Program-made: the position numbers and the translations under genes
The notes under the pieces: generated by a model
Told to the model about the DNA's origin: nothing
What the model saw: only the letters and a program-made list of their open reading frames with translations
The model's database searches: none
Assembly: GCA_052400685.1 (NCBI GenBank)
Contig: JBQTGJ010000006.1
Reading direction: 5' to 3' (one strand)
Length of the DNA stretch: 64,000 bases
Source of the DNA: CAZHHH01 sp052400685
GTDB taxonomy: Bacteria > Bacteroidota > Bacteroidia > Bacteroidales > Marinilabiliaceae
Shown here: positions 43,033 to 52,151 of the stretch, piece by piece
How positions within the stretch are numbered: position 1 is the stretch's first letter
How the letters are laid out: every line of letters starts with the position of its first letter

Positions 43033-44310
43033 ATGAGTAGTTATCCTCCGTTGGCAGAACGTATGCGCCCCAAAACACTTGACAACTACATAGGTCAAAA
43101 ACACCTGGTAGGGAAAGGGGCTGTTTTGCGAAAAATGTTGGAATCGGGACAAATATCTTCCCTCATTTTATGGGGCCCTCCCGGGGTCGGAAAAACCACA
43201 CTGGCACGTATCATTGCAAATCAGTTGGAACGTCCTTTTTACGTCCTCTCTGCCGTGTCGTCCGGCGTAAAAGATGTGCGCGAAGCCATTGAAAAAGCCC
43301 GTAACGGACGATTTTTTAACAGCGCCTCGCCCATTCTATTCATAGACGAAATACACCGATTCAGCAAATCGCAACAAGACAGTTTGCTGGGCGCCGTGGA
43401 AGAGGGCGTGGTAACACTTATTGGTGCCACAACCGAAAACCCATCCTTTGAAGTTATATCGCCACTGCTGTCGCGCTGTCAGGTATATGTATTACAACCG
43501 CTCGAAAATACGGATCTGAAAGAACTTTTTAACACCATTATCGCCAACGATATTGTGTTACAAAAACGAACCATTACATTAAAGGAAGAGGAAGCCCTCA
43601 TGCGATTTGCTGCCGGCGATGCCCGTAAATTTCTCAACATCATCGAACTAATGCTGAATGCGCACAACGACGATGAAGATATTATCATTACCAATGATCA
43701 TGTCACCCAACTTTTACAGGAAAACCCCGCGCAATATGATAAAAATGGAGAGATACATTACGATATTATCTCTGCCTTCATCAAATCAATTCGCGGCAGC
43801 GACCCGGATGCCGCCGTTTATTGGCTGGCACGAATGGTTGAAGGTGGAGAAGATCCCAAATTCATAGCCCGCAGACTGATCATCTCGGCCGCAGAGGATA
43901 TCGGACTGGCCAATCCCAACGCACTGCTGCTCGCCACAAATGCTTTTCAGGCCATTAACATGGTTGGCTGGCCGGAGTCGCGTATCATTCTCAGTCAGGT
44001 TACCATATACCTCGCCACCAGCCCCAAAAGCAACTCGGCTTATCTGGCCATCGGCAAAGCCCAGCAAGTGGTGCGAGAAACCGGAAACCTACCGGTTCCG
44101 CTCCATCTGCGTAACGCCCCCACCAATCTGATGAAAGACTTAAATTACGGTACCGAATATAAATACTCTCACGATTATCCCAACCACTTTGTTGAGCAAC
44201 AATTCATGCCCGACCAGCTCAAAGATGCGCAATTATGGCAAGCTCAAAACAATCCGCAAGAAACCAGGCTAAAAGAAAGGATGGACTTTTTATGGAAGCA
44301 GAAGCCGTAA
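43033..44310 (+). CDS. rarA: Replication-associated recombination protein A (RarA/MgsA AAA+ ATPase)
   Basis: 425 residues. Walker A GPPGVGKTTLARI near 48-60, Walker B LFIDEIHRF near 104-112, sensor blocks (GATTENPSFEVISPLLSRC), and the C-terminal tetramerisation region (KSNSAYLAIGKAQQVV, PVPLHLRNAPTNLMKDLNYG). The N-terminus PLAERMRPKTLDNYIGQKHL is the standard clamp-loader-like opening. It acts at stalled replication forks with SSB. Transcribed rightward with kdsA 185 bp downstream under its own promoter. Confidence 0.95.
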   Translation: MSSYPPLAERMRPKTLDNYIGQKHLVGKGAVLRKMLESGQISSLILWGPPGVGKTTLARIIANQLERPFYVLSAVSSGVKDVREAIEKARNGRFFNSASPILFIDEIHRFSKSQQDSLLGAVEEGVVTLIGATTENPSFEVISPLLSRCQVYVLQPLENTDLKELFNTIIANDIVLQKRTITLKEEEALMRFAAGDARKFLNIIELMLNAHNDDEDIIITNDHVTQLLQENPAQYDKNGEIHYDIISAFIKSIRGSDPDAAVYWLARMVEGGEDPKFIARRLIISAAEDIGLANPNALLLATNAFQAINMVGWPESRIILSQVTIYLATSPKSNSAYLAIGKAQQVVRETGNLPVPLHLRNAPTNLMKDLNYGTEYKYSHDYPNHFVEQQFMPDQLKDAQLWQAQNNPQETRLKERMDFLWKQKP

Positions 44311-44422
44311 CAACAGGCAGTTTCTGATTCCATTTAGGCTCTCGCTGCATTCAACAAAAACTAAAAAGAGACCTTTGGTATCAAAGAAGCAGTTCAAATT
44401 ACAAACTAACAACCAAATCTCA

Positions 44423-44454
44423 TTTGCAGAATACCACACGGAAAAGTAAATTTG
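44423..44454 (+). promoter_or_regulatory. kdsA promoter
   Basis: TTTG (44423-44426), 20 bp, TAAATTTG (44447-44454): near-ideal Bacteroidota housekeeping promoter, about 35 nt before the likely transcript start-to-ATG segment ends at 44496. Confidence 0.75.
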
Positions 44455-44495
44455 CTCATCAATAAACAATACTAATAAATTGACAATTGACCACC

Positions 44496-45314
44496 ATGAT
44501 AAATAGCATACCGAAAATAAAAAACACCGACAGCGGACAATTTTTTCTTTTGGCCGGGCCATGTGCCATCGAAGGTGAAGACATGGCATTGCGTATTGCC
44601 GAAGAAATAGTACGTGTTACCTCAAAACTAAAAATACCATTCATTTTTAAGGGATCGTACCGCAAGGCCAACCGATCGCGTATAGACTCCTTCTCGGGCA
44701 TCGGCGACGAAAAAGCGCTAAAAATACTTCGAAAAGTTAGTGATACGTTTGACGTACCTACTGTCACTGATATTCATGCCGCCAACGAAGCCGCGATGGC
44801 AGCCGAATATGTTGATATATTACAAATTCCTGCTTTTCTGTGCCGTCAAACTGATTTATTGATTGCAGCAGCAAACACCGGAAAAGTTGTCAACATAAAA
44901 AAAGGTCAATTCCTGGCCCCCGAAGCCATGCAATTTGCCGTTAACAAAGTACGCGATGCCGGCAATCAGAAAGTTATGATTACCGACCGGGGCACCATGT
45001 TCGGCTATCAGGATTTAATCGTCGATTACCGGGGCATTCCCGTCATGCAACAATTCGGGACACCGGTGGTGCTCGACATAACCCACTCTTTGCAACAACC
45101 AAACCAATCGTCGGGTGTCACGGGCGGTAAACCGCAGTTAATTGAAACCATTGCGCGCGCCGGCGTTGCTGTTGGTGTTGATGGGTTCTTCCTTGAAACA
45201 CATCACGATCCGGCAAATGCCAAATCAGATGGCGCAAACATGCTCCGCCTCGATCTGCTCGAAGGACTATTAACCCGATTGGCGACACTGAGATCAACAG
45301 TCAACAACCTTTAG
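44496..45314 (+). CDS. kdsA: 3-deoxy-8-phosphooctulonate synthase
   Basis: 272 residues from the ATG at 44496 (MINSIPKIK); a TTG three codons earlier is less likely. It condenses phosphoenolpyruvate with arabinose 5-phosphate to make KDO-8-phosphate for lipopolysaccharide. Motifs: LLAGPCAIEGEDMALR, FKGSYRKANRSR, DILQIPAFLCRQTDLL, and FFLETHHDPANAKSDGANML, the KdsA version (not the DAHP synthase version) of this TIM barrel. It shows the cell makes a KDO-containing lipid A core. It has its own promoter and a terminator shared with the converging M48 gene. Confidence 0.96.
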   Translation: MINSIPKIKNTDSGQFFLLAGPCAIEGEDMALRIAEEIVRVTSKLKIPFIFKGSYRKANRSRIDSFSGIGDEKALKILRKVSDTFDVPTVTDIHAANEAAMAAEYVDILQIPAFLCRQTDLLIAAANTGKVVNIKKGQFLAPEAMQFAVNKVRDAGNQKVMITDRGTMFGYQDLIVDYRGIPVMQQFGTPVVLDITHSLQQPNQSSGVTGGKPQLIETIARAGVAVGVDGFFLETHHDPANAKSDGANMLRLDLLEGLLTRLATLRSTVNNL

Positions 45315-45353
45315 CAATAAAAACATATCCGAATTATTCAAAATTTGAGGTTA

Positions 45354-45390
45354 AAAAGGGCCGCTCCGATGTTGACAGAGCAGCCCTTTT
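45354..45390. terminator. Bidirectional terminator between kdsA and an M48 lipoprotease gene
   Basis: AAAAGGGCCGCTC, an 11-base loop, GAGCAGCCCTTTT: one mismatch, with A and T runs on both strands. Placed between two converging genes. Confidence 0.82.
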
Positions 45391-45423
45391 CATTTCTATT
45401 TACCCTCGATAAATCAGCTCAAA

Positions 45424-46236
45424 TTACTCTTTAAAATAACTCATTGCTTCTGGTAAAGCATTTTTCAACTCACGAATCCGTGCTTCATTGCTGGGGTGCG
45501 TACTCAGAAAGGTCATTGATGAACTTCCTCCACTAAGCGCAGACATGCGCGTCCAAAAATCCACCGCCACGGAAGGGTCATATCCGGCCATAGACATAAA
45601 GATAAGACCCAAACGGTCGGCCTCAGACTCATGCTTACGCGAAAAAGGTAAAATCACCCCCACTTGTGTGGCAACCCCAAAAGCGGTTTGATAAATAGTC
45701 TGAGTTTGCTCAGGCTTCTCAGCCAATACAACACTCAAAGCCGTAGACCCCATCTGGGCAGCCATTTGCTGTGTCATACGCTCACTTCCATGACGGGCCA
45801 CCGCGTGTGCAATCTCATGCCCCATCACGACAGCAATGCCTGCTTCATCCTGCGTTACAGGCAAAATACCTTCGTAAAAAACCACCTTTCCACCAGGCAT
45901 ACACCACGCATTTGGTGTTGCGTCGGCCACCAAATTAAACTCCCAATCAAAACCTTTCAGTTGATCACTCCATCCGTTTTGCGCAAAATAAGCTTCCACC
46001 GCAGCTGCTATATTCTTACCAACCTTTTTAACCATGGCTGTTTGTGCCGCATTGGTCGACAACGTATTTTCGGACAAAAACTCATCATACTGTGTAAAAC
46101 TCATCGAGATCATTTCCGATTCGGGCATCAAATTAATCCTTTTACGGCCGGTTAAAGGAACCGTGGAACAGGACCAGACCAACGACCCAATAACAGTAGC
46201 CACTATCAATTGGAGAAACCATCTTTGTTTTATCAT
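45424..46236 (-). CDS. M48-family metalloprotease, lipoprotein
   Basis: 270 residues. Lipobox SLVWSC gives a lipidated Cys23, then the family opening TVPLTGRKRINLMPESEMI. Zinc site HEIAH near 142-146 with the third ligand Glu in KHESEADRLGLIFM near 203. It resembles LoiP/YfgC-type envelope proteases that degrade misfolded outer-membrane proteins. It ends the convergent pair with kdsA. A second M48 lipoprotease gene lies 2.5 kb away. Substrates unknown. Confidence 0.92.
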   Translation of the reverse strand: MIKQRWFLQLIVATVIGSLVWSCSTVPLTGRKRINLMPESEMISMSFTQYDEFLSENTLSTNAAQTAMVKKVGKNIAAAVEAYFAQNGWSDQLKGFDWEFNLVADATPNAWCMPGGKVVFYEGILPVTQDEAGIAVVMGHEIAHAVARHGSERMTQQMAAQMGSTALSVVLAEKPEQTQTIYQTAFGVATQVGVILPFSRKHESEADRLGLIFMSMAGYDPSVAVDFWTRMSALSGGSSSMTFLSTHPSNEARIRELKNALPEAMSYFKE

Positions 46237-46281
46237 AATATTGTCATTAAAAATTTACAACCGTTTTTTAACCATAAACCT

Positions 46282-46417
46282 GTAATCTAAACAAATAAAT
46301 GACCTCAGAGTTCAATTATTGAAAGAAGCAAAACTTTAATCTAAGAAGAATGTAAGTCTGCTACGGTAAATGCCATTTGGGGGACAAGCATAACGCAAAA
46401 TTGGGTTTTTCTGCTAC
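46282..46417 (-). mobile_element. 141-bp hairpin element, decayed copy K (subfamily II)
   Basis: The right end reads GTAGCAGAAAAACCCAATTT on the other strand, followed inward by GCGTTATGCTTGTCCC as in good copies. The left half is strongly diverged and no target duplication remains, so the left boundary is approximate. Confidence 0.5.
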
Positions 46418-46506
46418 GAAATATCTAAAATTATAACAACATGGTTAAAAATCATACCCATACAACCATAAATTTTGCATTTTTGTGATCTTGATGAATA
46501 AAGTGA

Positions 46507-47409
46507 ATGAGAAAACAGACAAAAGACCTACTACATTTACATCTAATCGTATTTATATATGGTTTTACCGCCATTTTAGGACGTCTGATTTCATTGGATG
46601 CCATTGAACTGGTCTGGTATCGGATGCTTATAGCCTTTTTGTCACTGGGTATCATACTTTTCTTTTCTCAGCAATCAATCAGGCTATCTAAAGGCGCCCT
46701 ACTCAAAATGCTGCTTGTGGGTTTTGTTGTAGCCATCCACTGGATCACATTTTTCCATGCCATCAAAATATCAACTATTTCGGTCGCATTGGGCTGTCTG
46801 GCCAGCACTACACTATTTACCAGCATTCTGGAACCTATAATCGTAAAACGAACAATCTCATTTTTGGAGATAATCATTGGTTTACTGATTATTATAGGTC
46901 TCTATACCATTTTCCAATTTGAGACACATTATCTGGCAGGCATCATTACCGGAGTCTCGTCAGCTTTTTTCGCATCGCTATTCACGGTGCTAAACAAACG
47001 CCTCATTGCCCACCACCACCCGGTTGTTATAAGTTTTTATGAGATGAGCGGAGGATTAATTGCCATAACCTTATATTTGTGGTTAAATGGGATCTTAAAT
47101 GAAGGCTTGGTTATTCCAAACGCATGGGACTGGCTATACCTGATACTTCTGGGCGTAGTCTGCACGGCCTATGCCTATATGGCGAGCGTGAGAGTTATGC
47201 AGTCGCTATCGGCCTACACCGTCGTTTTAACAATTAATCTTGAACCAATTTATGGTATTATTATGGCATTCCTGCTATTTGGGGAAACCGAACGCATGTC
47301 CGGCGGTTTTTATATAGGAGCACTAATAATACTGGGATCAGTTTTACTTTTCCCGATTATCAGACAAATTAGAATAAATCAACAAAAAGCAAACATGTTA
47401 AACAGTTAA
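46507..47409 (+). CDS. EamA/DMT-family membrane transporter
   Basis: 300 residues with ten predicted membrane helices in two EamA repeats (~8-140 and ~150-290). Family features: FIYGFTAILGRLISLDAIEL at the first helix, WITFFHAIKISTISVALG, and the second-repeat LGVVCTAYAYMASVRVMQSL, then TINLEPIYGIIMAFLLFGE. These are drug/metabolite or amino-acid exporters of the inner membrane. Its stop codon is 3 bp before the C1 peptidase start, so the two are surely co-transcribed. A peptidase-derived product could be its cargo; this is inference. Confidence 0.92.
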   Translation: MRKQTKDLLHLHLIVFIYGFTAILGRLISLDAIELVWYRMLIAFLSLGIILFFSQQSIRLSKGALLKMLLVGFVVAIHWITFFHAIKISTISVALGCLASTTLFTSILEPIIVKRTISFLEIIIGLLIIIGLYTIFQFETHYLAGIITGVSSAFFASLFTVLNKRLIAHHHPVVISFYEMSGGLIAITLYLWLNGILNEGLVIPNAWDWLYLILLGVVCTAYAYMASVRVMQSLSAYTVVLTINLEPIYGIIMAFLLFGETERMSGGFYIGALIILGSVLLFPIIRQIRINQQKANMLNS

Positions 47410-47412
47410 ATT

Positions 47413-48654
47413 ATGAAGAAATTACTATTGCTGTTTTGGTGCATAAGCGCCACTATAATGGCACAAAACTCCGACAAGAGTGTTTTTATTGAATATGCAA
47501 AAGGAGAAAGTTATTACTACTCTACGATCTTAAAAGATGCGGAACATTTGCAGGACTCGCTCAATCCGGTACAACCTTATCGTCGTTTTTCCATGGATCA
47601 GTCCAGCTACAACCTGCCGAATAAGGTCAACCTGTATCAGCGCTTTTGGGCCAATCCCGTTATTTCGCAAGGAAACGCAGGAACCTGCTGGGACTATTCC
47701 ACAATATCGTTATACGAGTCAGAAATTTACCGTCAGACAAAAAAACAGGTAAAACTCTCTGAAATTTACATTGCCTACTGGGAATATGTGGAGAAAGCCC
47801 GCCGTTTTGTGCAGGAACGTGGTAACTCTTTATTCGACGAAGGTTCAGAAGCCAATGCGGTAGCTCGCATCGCCAACCGTTATGGATTGGTTCCCTATGA
47901 ATCGTACACCGGATTAATTAATGGTCGCAAATTCCACAATCATGAAGAGATGATGGGTGAAATGACGAGCTATCTGAACGCTGTCGAGGCTCAAAGTGCC
48001 TGGAATGAAGAGGCCGTCCTGTCAACCATAAAAGCCATTATGAACCATTACATTGGCACGCCTCCCTCTAATTTCAAGGTTGATGGAAAAGAATATACCC
48101 CAGCCTCCTTTATGAAAGATTATCTGAAATTAAATCCTTCAGATTTTGTAGAAATATTATCGTACAAACAAAAGCCTTTCTGGCAACAGGTTGAATACAC
48201 CGTTCCAGACAATTGGTGGCACAGTGATGCTTATTACAATCTGCCTCTGGATGATTATATGACCGCTCTGAAAAAAGCGATCCGCAAAGGTTATACCATT
48301 TGTATTGGAGGAGACGTGTCGGAAGCCGGGCTCATCAGTTCAACGCAGTGTGCCATGATTCCCGACTTTGACATTCCTTCGGCCTACATCAATGACGACG
48401 CCAGGGCTTTTCGTTTTGCCAACAAAACAACGACCGACGATCACGGAATGCACCTCGTAGGCTATGTTGAGAATTATAACGGCGACGGGAAAGACTGGTA
48501 TTTGGTAAAAGACTCAGGCTCAGGCTCAAGAAACAATGATCCCCAAAAACCTGAATTTGGCTATTACTTCTTTCACGAAGATTTCGTAAAACTTAAAATA
48601 ATGGGTTTTACCGTTCATAAAGATGCCGTTAAAGACATTCTGAAAAAATTCTAA
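47413..48654 (+). CDS. Exported C1-family (bleomycin-hydrolase-like) cysteine peptidase
   Basis: 413 residues. Signal peptide 1-18 (LFWCISATIMAQ). Catalytic oxyanion Gln and Cys in SQGNAGTCWDYSTISLYESE near 88-107. Catalytic His in DDHGMHLVGYVE near 344. The position of the third residue reads WYLVKDSGSGSRNND, with Asp where papain-fold enzymes usually have Asn. Similar exported PepC-like proteins occur in Bacteroidota. It would cut peptides in the periplasm. It follows the DMT transporter gene with a 3-bp gap. Confidence 0.87.
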   Translation: MKKLLLLFWCISATIMAQNSDKSVFIEYAKGESYYYSTILKDAEHLQDSLNPVQPYRRFSMDQSSYNLPNKVNLYQRFWANPVISQGNAGTCWDYSTISLYESEIYRQTKKQVKLSEIYIAYWEYVEKARRFVQERGNSLFDEGSEANAVARIANRYGLVPYESYTGLINGRKFHNHEEMMGEMTSYLNAVEAQSAWNEEAVLSTIKAIMNHYIGTPPSNFKVDGKEYTPASFMKDYLKLNPSDFVEILSYKQKPFWQQVEYTVPDNWWHSDAYYNLPLDDYMTALKKAIRKGYTICIGGDVSEAGLISSTQCAMIPDFDIPSAYINDDARAFRFANKTTTDDHGMHLVGYVENYNGDGKDWYLVKDSGSGSRNNDPQKPEFGYYFFHEDFVKLKIMGFTVHKDAVKDILKKF

Positions 48655-48660
48655 AAAAGA

Positions 48661-48692
48661 ACAGGGTGCCAATGAGCACCCTGTCTTTTTTT
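48661..48692. terminator. Bidirectional terminator
   Basis: ACAGGGTGC, a 6-base loop, GCACCCTGT, with TTTTTTT to the right and AAAAAAG to the left; between the C1 peptidase and the converging M48 gene. Confidence 0.88.
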
Positions 48693-48701
48693 CTTATAAA
48701 A

Positions 48702-49511
48702 TTAAGGTAATAACGTTTTAAATTCCCTGTACTCGGTAGTATATAAAGCACCGGACTTACTTCCCAACGCCTCATATTTACTATAAATCTCCGTCACCCT
48801 GTCATCTGAATTTGGATGTGTTTTAAAATACACCAACCAATCATCAGAACCATCATTTTCCTCATCGGCAGCTATCAGTTTTTCAAAAAAATAGGCAACA
48901 CCTCTGGCATCATAATCAGTGGCATAAAGATACTCAACCGCACTTTCGTCGGCCTCGTATTCATTGTCGCGACTAAACCTCAGATTGACAGCTCCTAAAG
49001 CCAATTCGGCAGCTATAGTCTGCGCTAAACCAGCATCATCACCCAATATCATTGATAACAATGTTGAAAAACCATATTGCTTGGTCATATTGGTGGTTGC
49101 GTGGCGCTTATCGGCATGGGCAAATTCGTGAGCCATAACACCTGCCAACGAGGCTTCATTATCCAGATATTTTAGCAGACCGGTATAATAAAACGTGGTG
49201 CCACCCGGGACAGAAAAGGCATTTAAAACATCCTGATCAATGATATATATATCCCAGTCGAAAGTGCCAGCATACTTCAACTCTCCGGTAGCCAACAATT
49301 TATTACGTATATTTTCCAGGTATGAATAAGCTTCCGGATAGTCTGACCGATCGAGAATAGGGTATTCCGAAGTGTTGGCTTTTATTTCATCCACCACCTG
49401 CTGCCCCATCTCCACATCATCCTGTACACTAAAAATATTTAATTTATCCTCTTCGCACCCCCCTAATGTCAATCCAACAACAACTGTACTGAGAAACAAC
49501 CACTTCTTCAT
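48702..49511 (-). CDS. M48-family metalloprotease, lipoprotein (second copy)
   Basis: 269 residues. Lipobox TLGGC gives lipidated Cys19. Zinc motif HEFAH in GVMAHEFAHADKRHATTNMT near 130, third ligand in NEYEADESAVEYLY near 185. It shares fold with the 45424-46236 protein but little sequence outside the motifs. Its ATG is 5 bp after the PaaI-like thioesterase stop, so they form an operon read leftward. Probably envelope protein quality control. Confidence 0.92.
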   Translation of the reverse strand: MKKWLFLSTVVVGLTLGGCEEDKLNIFSVQDDVEMGQQVVDEIKANTSEYPILDRSDYPEAYSYLENIRNKLLATGELKYAGTFDWDIYIIDQDVLNAFSVPGGTTFYYTGLLKYLDNEASLAGVMAHEFAHADKRHATTNMTKQYGFSTLLSMILGDDAGLAQTIAAELALGAVNLRFSRDNEYEADESAVEYLYATDYDARGVAYFFEKLIAADEENDGSDDWLVYFKTHPNSDDRVTEIYSKYEALGSKSGALYTTEYREFKTLLP

Positions 49512-49516
49512 AAATA

Positions 49517-50002
49517 CTATTTAAAAAATGCCTCTTTTCCGGGATAATTATATTTTCGTCGGGCAATAGCCTCGGGAAAAGTAAAATAGGTAACCCGTGC
49601 CGTGGCCGTAATTTTATTGTCATTAATTAATTCGGTATTCACCGTAATTTCATTTCCATTTTGCTCACCCAACCAGGCCTTTAATAAAACAGGCCGGTCG
49701 GAAATCCTGGTAGGATGTTTATACGCTACCTCCATATTTTTAGTTACCCCGGCAGTTCCTATTTGTGTGTAAATAAACCAACTGGCGATCTCGTCCATCA
49801 TGGTTGCCTGAACTCCTCCATGGAGGATGCCTTTATAACCTTCAAAATTCTTTTTTGGTTGCCATTCCCCATACAAAAATCCATCTTCCTCAAAAAATGA
49901 CAAATGCAATCCACCCGGATTATATGGAGAACAGCCAAAACACTGATAATCGGCAGCATCATGCCTTGAAAATGGATTAATAATTTCTTTTCGTAAAGAC
50001 AT
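49517..50002 (-). CDS. PaaI-like hotdog thioesterase
   Basis: 161 residues. HGGVQATMMDEIASWFIYTQ near 61-80 is the hotdog helix with the conserved HGG and acidic residue of PaaI/YigI-type acyl-CoA thioesterases; NMEVAYKHPTRI follows. The N-terminal YQCFGCSPYNPGGLHLSFFE has the Cys-x-x-Cys-like and NPxGL pattern typical of this subgroup. Cytoplasmic. Overlaps functionally with the MaoC-like gene 160 bp upstream, also a hotdog protein, so an acyl-CoA pathway is possible. Acyl substrate unknown. Confidence 0.88.
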   Translation of the reverse strand: MSLRKEIINPFSRHDAADYQCFGCSPYNPGGLHLSFFEEDGFLYGEWQPKKNFEGYKGILHGGVQATMMDEIASWFIYTQIGTAGVTKNMEVAYKHPTRISDRPVLLKAWLGEQNGNEITVNTELINDNKITATARVTYFTFPEAIARRKYNYPGKEAFFK

Positions 50003-50161
50003 TATTTAATGATTTAAAATGCAGACTGTTTCATTTCCGCCAACAAAAAGGACAGCTTGATCCTCACAATACAAAAAGATAACAAACCATTCGTTGCGAT
50101 AGCAAAACAAATAATTTTATCTGCAAATCAATATTCTTCTATACAAATTCACCTCAAAAAC

Positions 50162-50629
50162 CTAATCGTTAAAGTGATAAAGGAAAACGATTTCGCCTTC
50201 GTAAGCCGGTTTTTTATTACCTTCTACTTCCAGTTTAACGCCTATATTTGCTTTACAAACGCCACGTAAATTAACGGCATTATTGAGTCGGGCTACCAGA
50301 CGCACACGACTGTTTACCAACACGGGCTGGTTAAATTTAAATTTTTCAATGCCATAATTAACCTGTAGCTTCAAATTCTGTACATCTACAATTTGATTCC
50401 ACAGATGCGGCAATATTGAAAGTGTCAAATAACCATGCGCAATGGTATCGCCAAAAGGAGACTCTTTTAGGGCCCGATCCTTATCAACGTGAATCCACTG
50501 ATGATCGAGTGTTGCGTCGGCAAACAGATTAATTTGCTCCTGAGTAAACTGGTGATAATCAGAAACACCCAGTTCATGACCAATTAATTTTTCAAGCTCG
50601 TTATAGCTCCTAATAATTACTTTATCCAT
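50162..50629 (-). CDS. MaoC-like (R)-specific enoyl-CoA hydratase
   Basis: 155 residues, one hotdog domain. Active-site segment FADATLDHQWIHVDKDRA near 36-53 gives the catalytic D-x4-H pair, and FGDTIAHGYLTLSILPHLW near 60-78 is the hydratase signature. It would hydrate trans-2-enoyl-CoA. Reads leftward with the thioesterase and M48 genes downstream. The usual length and both catalytic residues are present, so it is likely active. Confidence 0.9.
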   Translation of the reverse strand: MDKVIIRSYNELEKLIGHELGVSDYHQFTQEQINLFADATLDHQWIHVDKDRALKESPFGDTIAHGYLTLSILPHLWNQIVDVQNLKLQVNYGIEKFKFNQPVLVNSRVRLVARLNNAVNLRGVCKANIGVKLEVEGNKKPAYEGEIVFLYHFND

Positions 50630-50726
50630 TTTACTTTTTATTTCGGACTATTAAAATTGTGACAAATCAAAAAATTGCAAATGCTTATTATCAGCAAACA
50701 AATAATGTTTGACAACCGCGATAAGC

Positions 50727-51860
50727 TTATTTTTTCAACGACCCTTCATACATTTTAAACTGTTGGTAACGACACTCAAGAGCGCCATTATACAAAGTAT
50801 ATCTGCTGCCGGGTTTTAAAGCAAGAAACTTGAGGGCTTCGAAGTTGGAACTTATTATCCATGCGTCCCAGCCCATAAATACATGTTTTAACTGAGTGCC
50901 TATTTCGGAATACAAACGAACCACATCACGCTCTTTTAAACGTTCATCATAAGGCGGGTTCATCACTATGAGACCTTTTTTAGCAGGCGGTACAGTTTCA
51001 CGAAAAGCACTTACCGAGTAATTAATGTATTGTTTCAATCCAAAATCCAGCGCCGATTGCCGTGATATGTCAATAGCTTTAACAGCGATATCGCTTCCAA
51101 AAATAGGGACCTGCGGCTTTATCTCAGCGGCTTTGGCCTCATCAACAATTCGTTGCCAAAGGTTGGCATCGTAATTATTCCATCGCATAAAACCAAATTC
51201 CTTACGACGAATATTAGGCGCCATTTTAGCAGCTATCATTGTAGCTTCCATAACGATGGTGCCAGAGCCACACATTGGGTCGAGAAAAGGCACGGAGCCA
51301 TCCCATCCCGCCAATAACAACATGCCGGCCGCCAACGATTCATTGATTGGAGCGGGATGCTCTTTGGTACGATATCCTCTGCGATTGAGAGGCTCTCCTG
51401 AACTGTCCATGGAAATAGAAATCTGATCTTCGGCCACATGCACATTCAGCAACAACGTAGGACGAACCAAATCAACCGACGGACGTTTACCCGTTGCATC
51501 CCGAAACTGATCACAAATGGCATCTTTCACCTTAAGTGCCACATATTTACTGTGTTTAAAAAAACGGGAATAAACAACTGCGTCAACCGCCAATGTTTGA
51601 TCCACATTTAAATATGGTGACCAATTATAAGCTTTAACAGCCTCATACAACTCATATTCATTTTTGGCTTTAAAGGTGGTGAGAGGCTGCAGAATACGCA
51701 AAGCCGTTCGCGACCACAAATTGCTTTTGTATAGCAATTCTTTATTTGACTCAAACGACACAGCGCGTTTCAATATCTTAACATCTTTGGCGCCCAATGC
51801 TGTTAGCTCACCGGCCAACACATCTTCCAACCCTTTGAAAGTCTTTGCTATTAGTTTCAA
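50727..51860 (-). CDS. THUMP-domain 23S rRNA-type guanine methyltransferase (RlmL-like)
   Basis: 377 residues. A ferredoxin-like plus THUMP RNA-binding region at ~1-160 and a Rossmann methyltransferase at ~165-375 with the SAM loop FLDPMCGSGTIVMEATMIAA and catalytic IVMNPPYDERL (NPPY). This matches the N-terminal half of E. coli RlmKL, which makes m2G2445 in 23S rRNA; the RlmK half is absent, as is usual outside gammaproteobacteria. A -7 box TACTTTTG (51889-51896, minus strand) lies 29 nt before the ATG. Confidence 0.92.
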   Translation of the reverse strand: MKLIAKTFKGLEDVLAGELTALGAKDVKILKRAVSFESNKELLYKSNLWSRTALRILQPLTTFKAKNEYELYEAVKAYNWSPYLNVDQTLAVDAVVYSRFFKHSKYVALKVKDAICDQFRDATGKRPSVDLVRPTLLLNVHVAEDQISISMDSSGEPLNRRGYRTKEHPAPINESLAAGMLLLAGWDGSVPFLDPMCGSGTIVMEATMIAAKMAPNIRRKEFGFMRWNNYDANLWQRIVDEAKAAEIKPQVPIFGSDIAVKAIDISRQSALDFGLKQYINYSVSAFRETVPPAKKGLIVMNPPYDERLKERDVVRLYSEIGTQLKHVFMGWDAWIISSNFEALKFLALKPGSRYTLYNGALECRYQQFKMYEGSLKK

Positions 51861-51888
51861 TTTCTATCTTTTTAATTATTACGAACGG

Positions 51889-51896
51889 CAAAAGTA
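51889..51896 (-). promoter_or_regulatory. -7 box for the RlmL-like gene
   Basis: TACTTTTG on the minus strand, an exact TAnnTTTG match; the -33 position reads CTG, not TTG. Confidence 0.5.
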
Positions 51897-52003
51897 ATCA
51901 TTTTCGGGTAATTAGCAGTCGTACAGGGGACACACAAATCGCCAAAATACCTGTTACGCATGAGCACTGTGCTATAACGTACTATACCGATAAGATCTAA
52001 TTA

Positions 52004-52151
52004 AAGTCTGTCTATAAAGTCAACTACTTCGTTACACTTGTCATATCATAAAAACAGTCATTTACGAAAAGTAAACGCCTTGATTTTTATGACTTCGCAA
52101 GCCATGAATTTGAACATTTCTTATTAAGCACCTGAATTATCTTGCTGGTAC
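52004..52151 (+). mobile_element. 141-bp hairpin element, copy L (hybrid: subfamily I left end, subfamily II right end)
   Basis: Left AAGTCTGTCTATAAAGTC is subfamily I; right end reads GTACCAGCAAGATAATTC with inner GTGCTTAATAAGAAATG on the other strand, subfamily II. 148 bp, the extra bases being a small CATAT duplication. Flanks TAATTA (51998-52003) and TAACTA (52152-52157) agree in five of six. Confidence 0.9.

Noticed and set aside
43786..44067. 93-codon frame antisense to rarA
   Set aside because: Shadow frame inside a conserved gene; no independent promoter or family match.
45664..46155. 163-codon frame antisense to the M48 lipoprotease gene
   Set aside because: Shadow of a well-supported gene; the translation is rich in His, Cys and Arg, typical of antisense frames.
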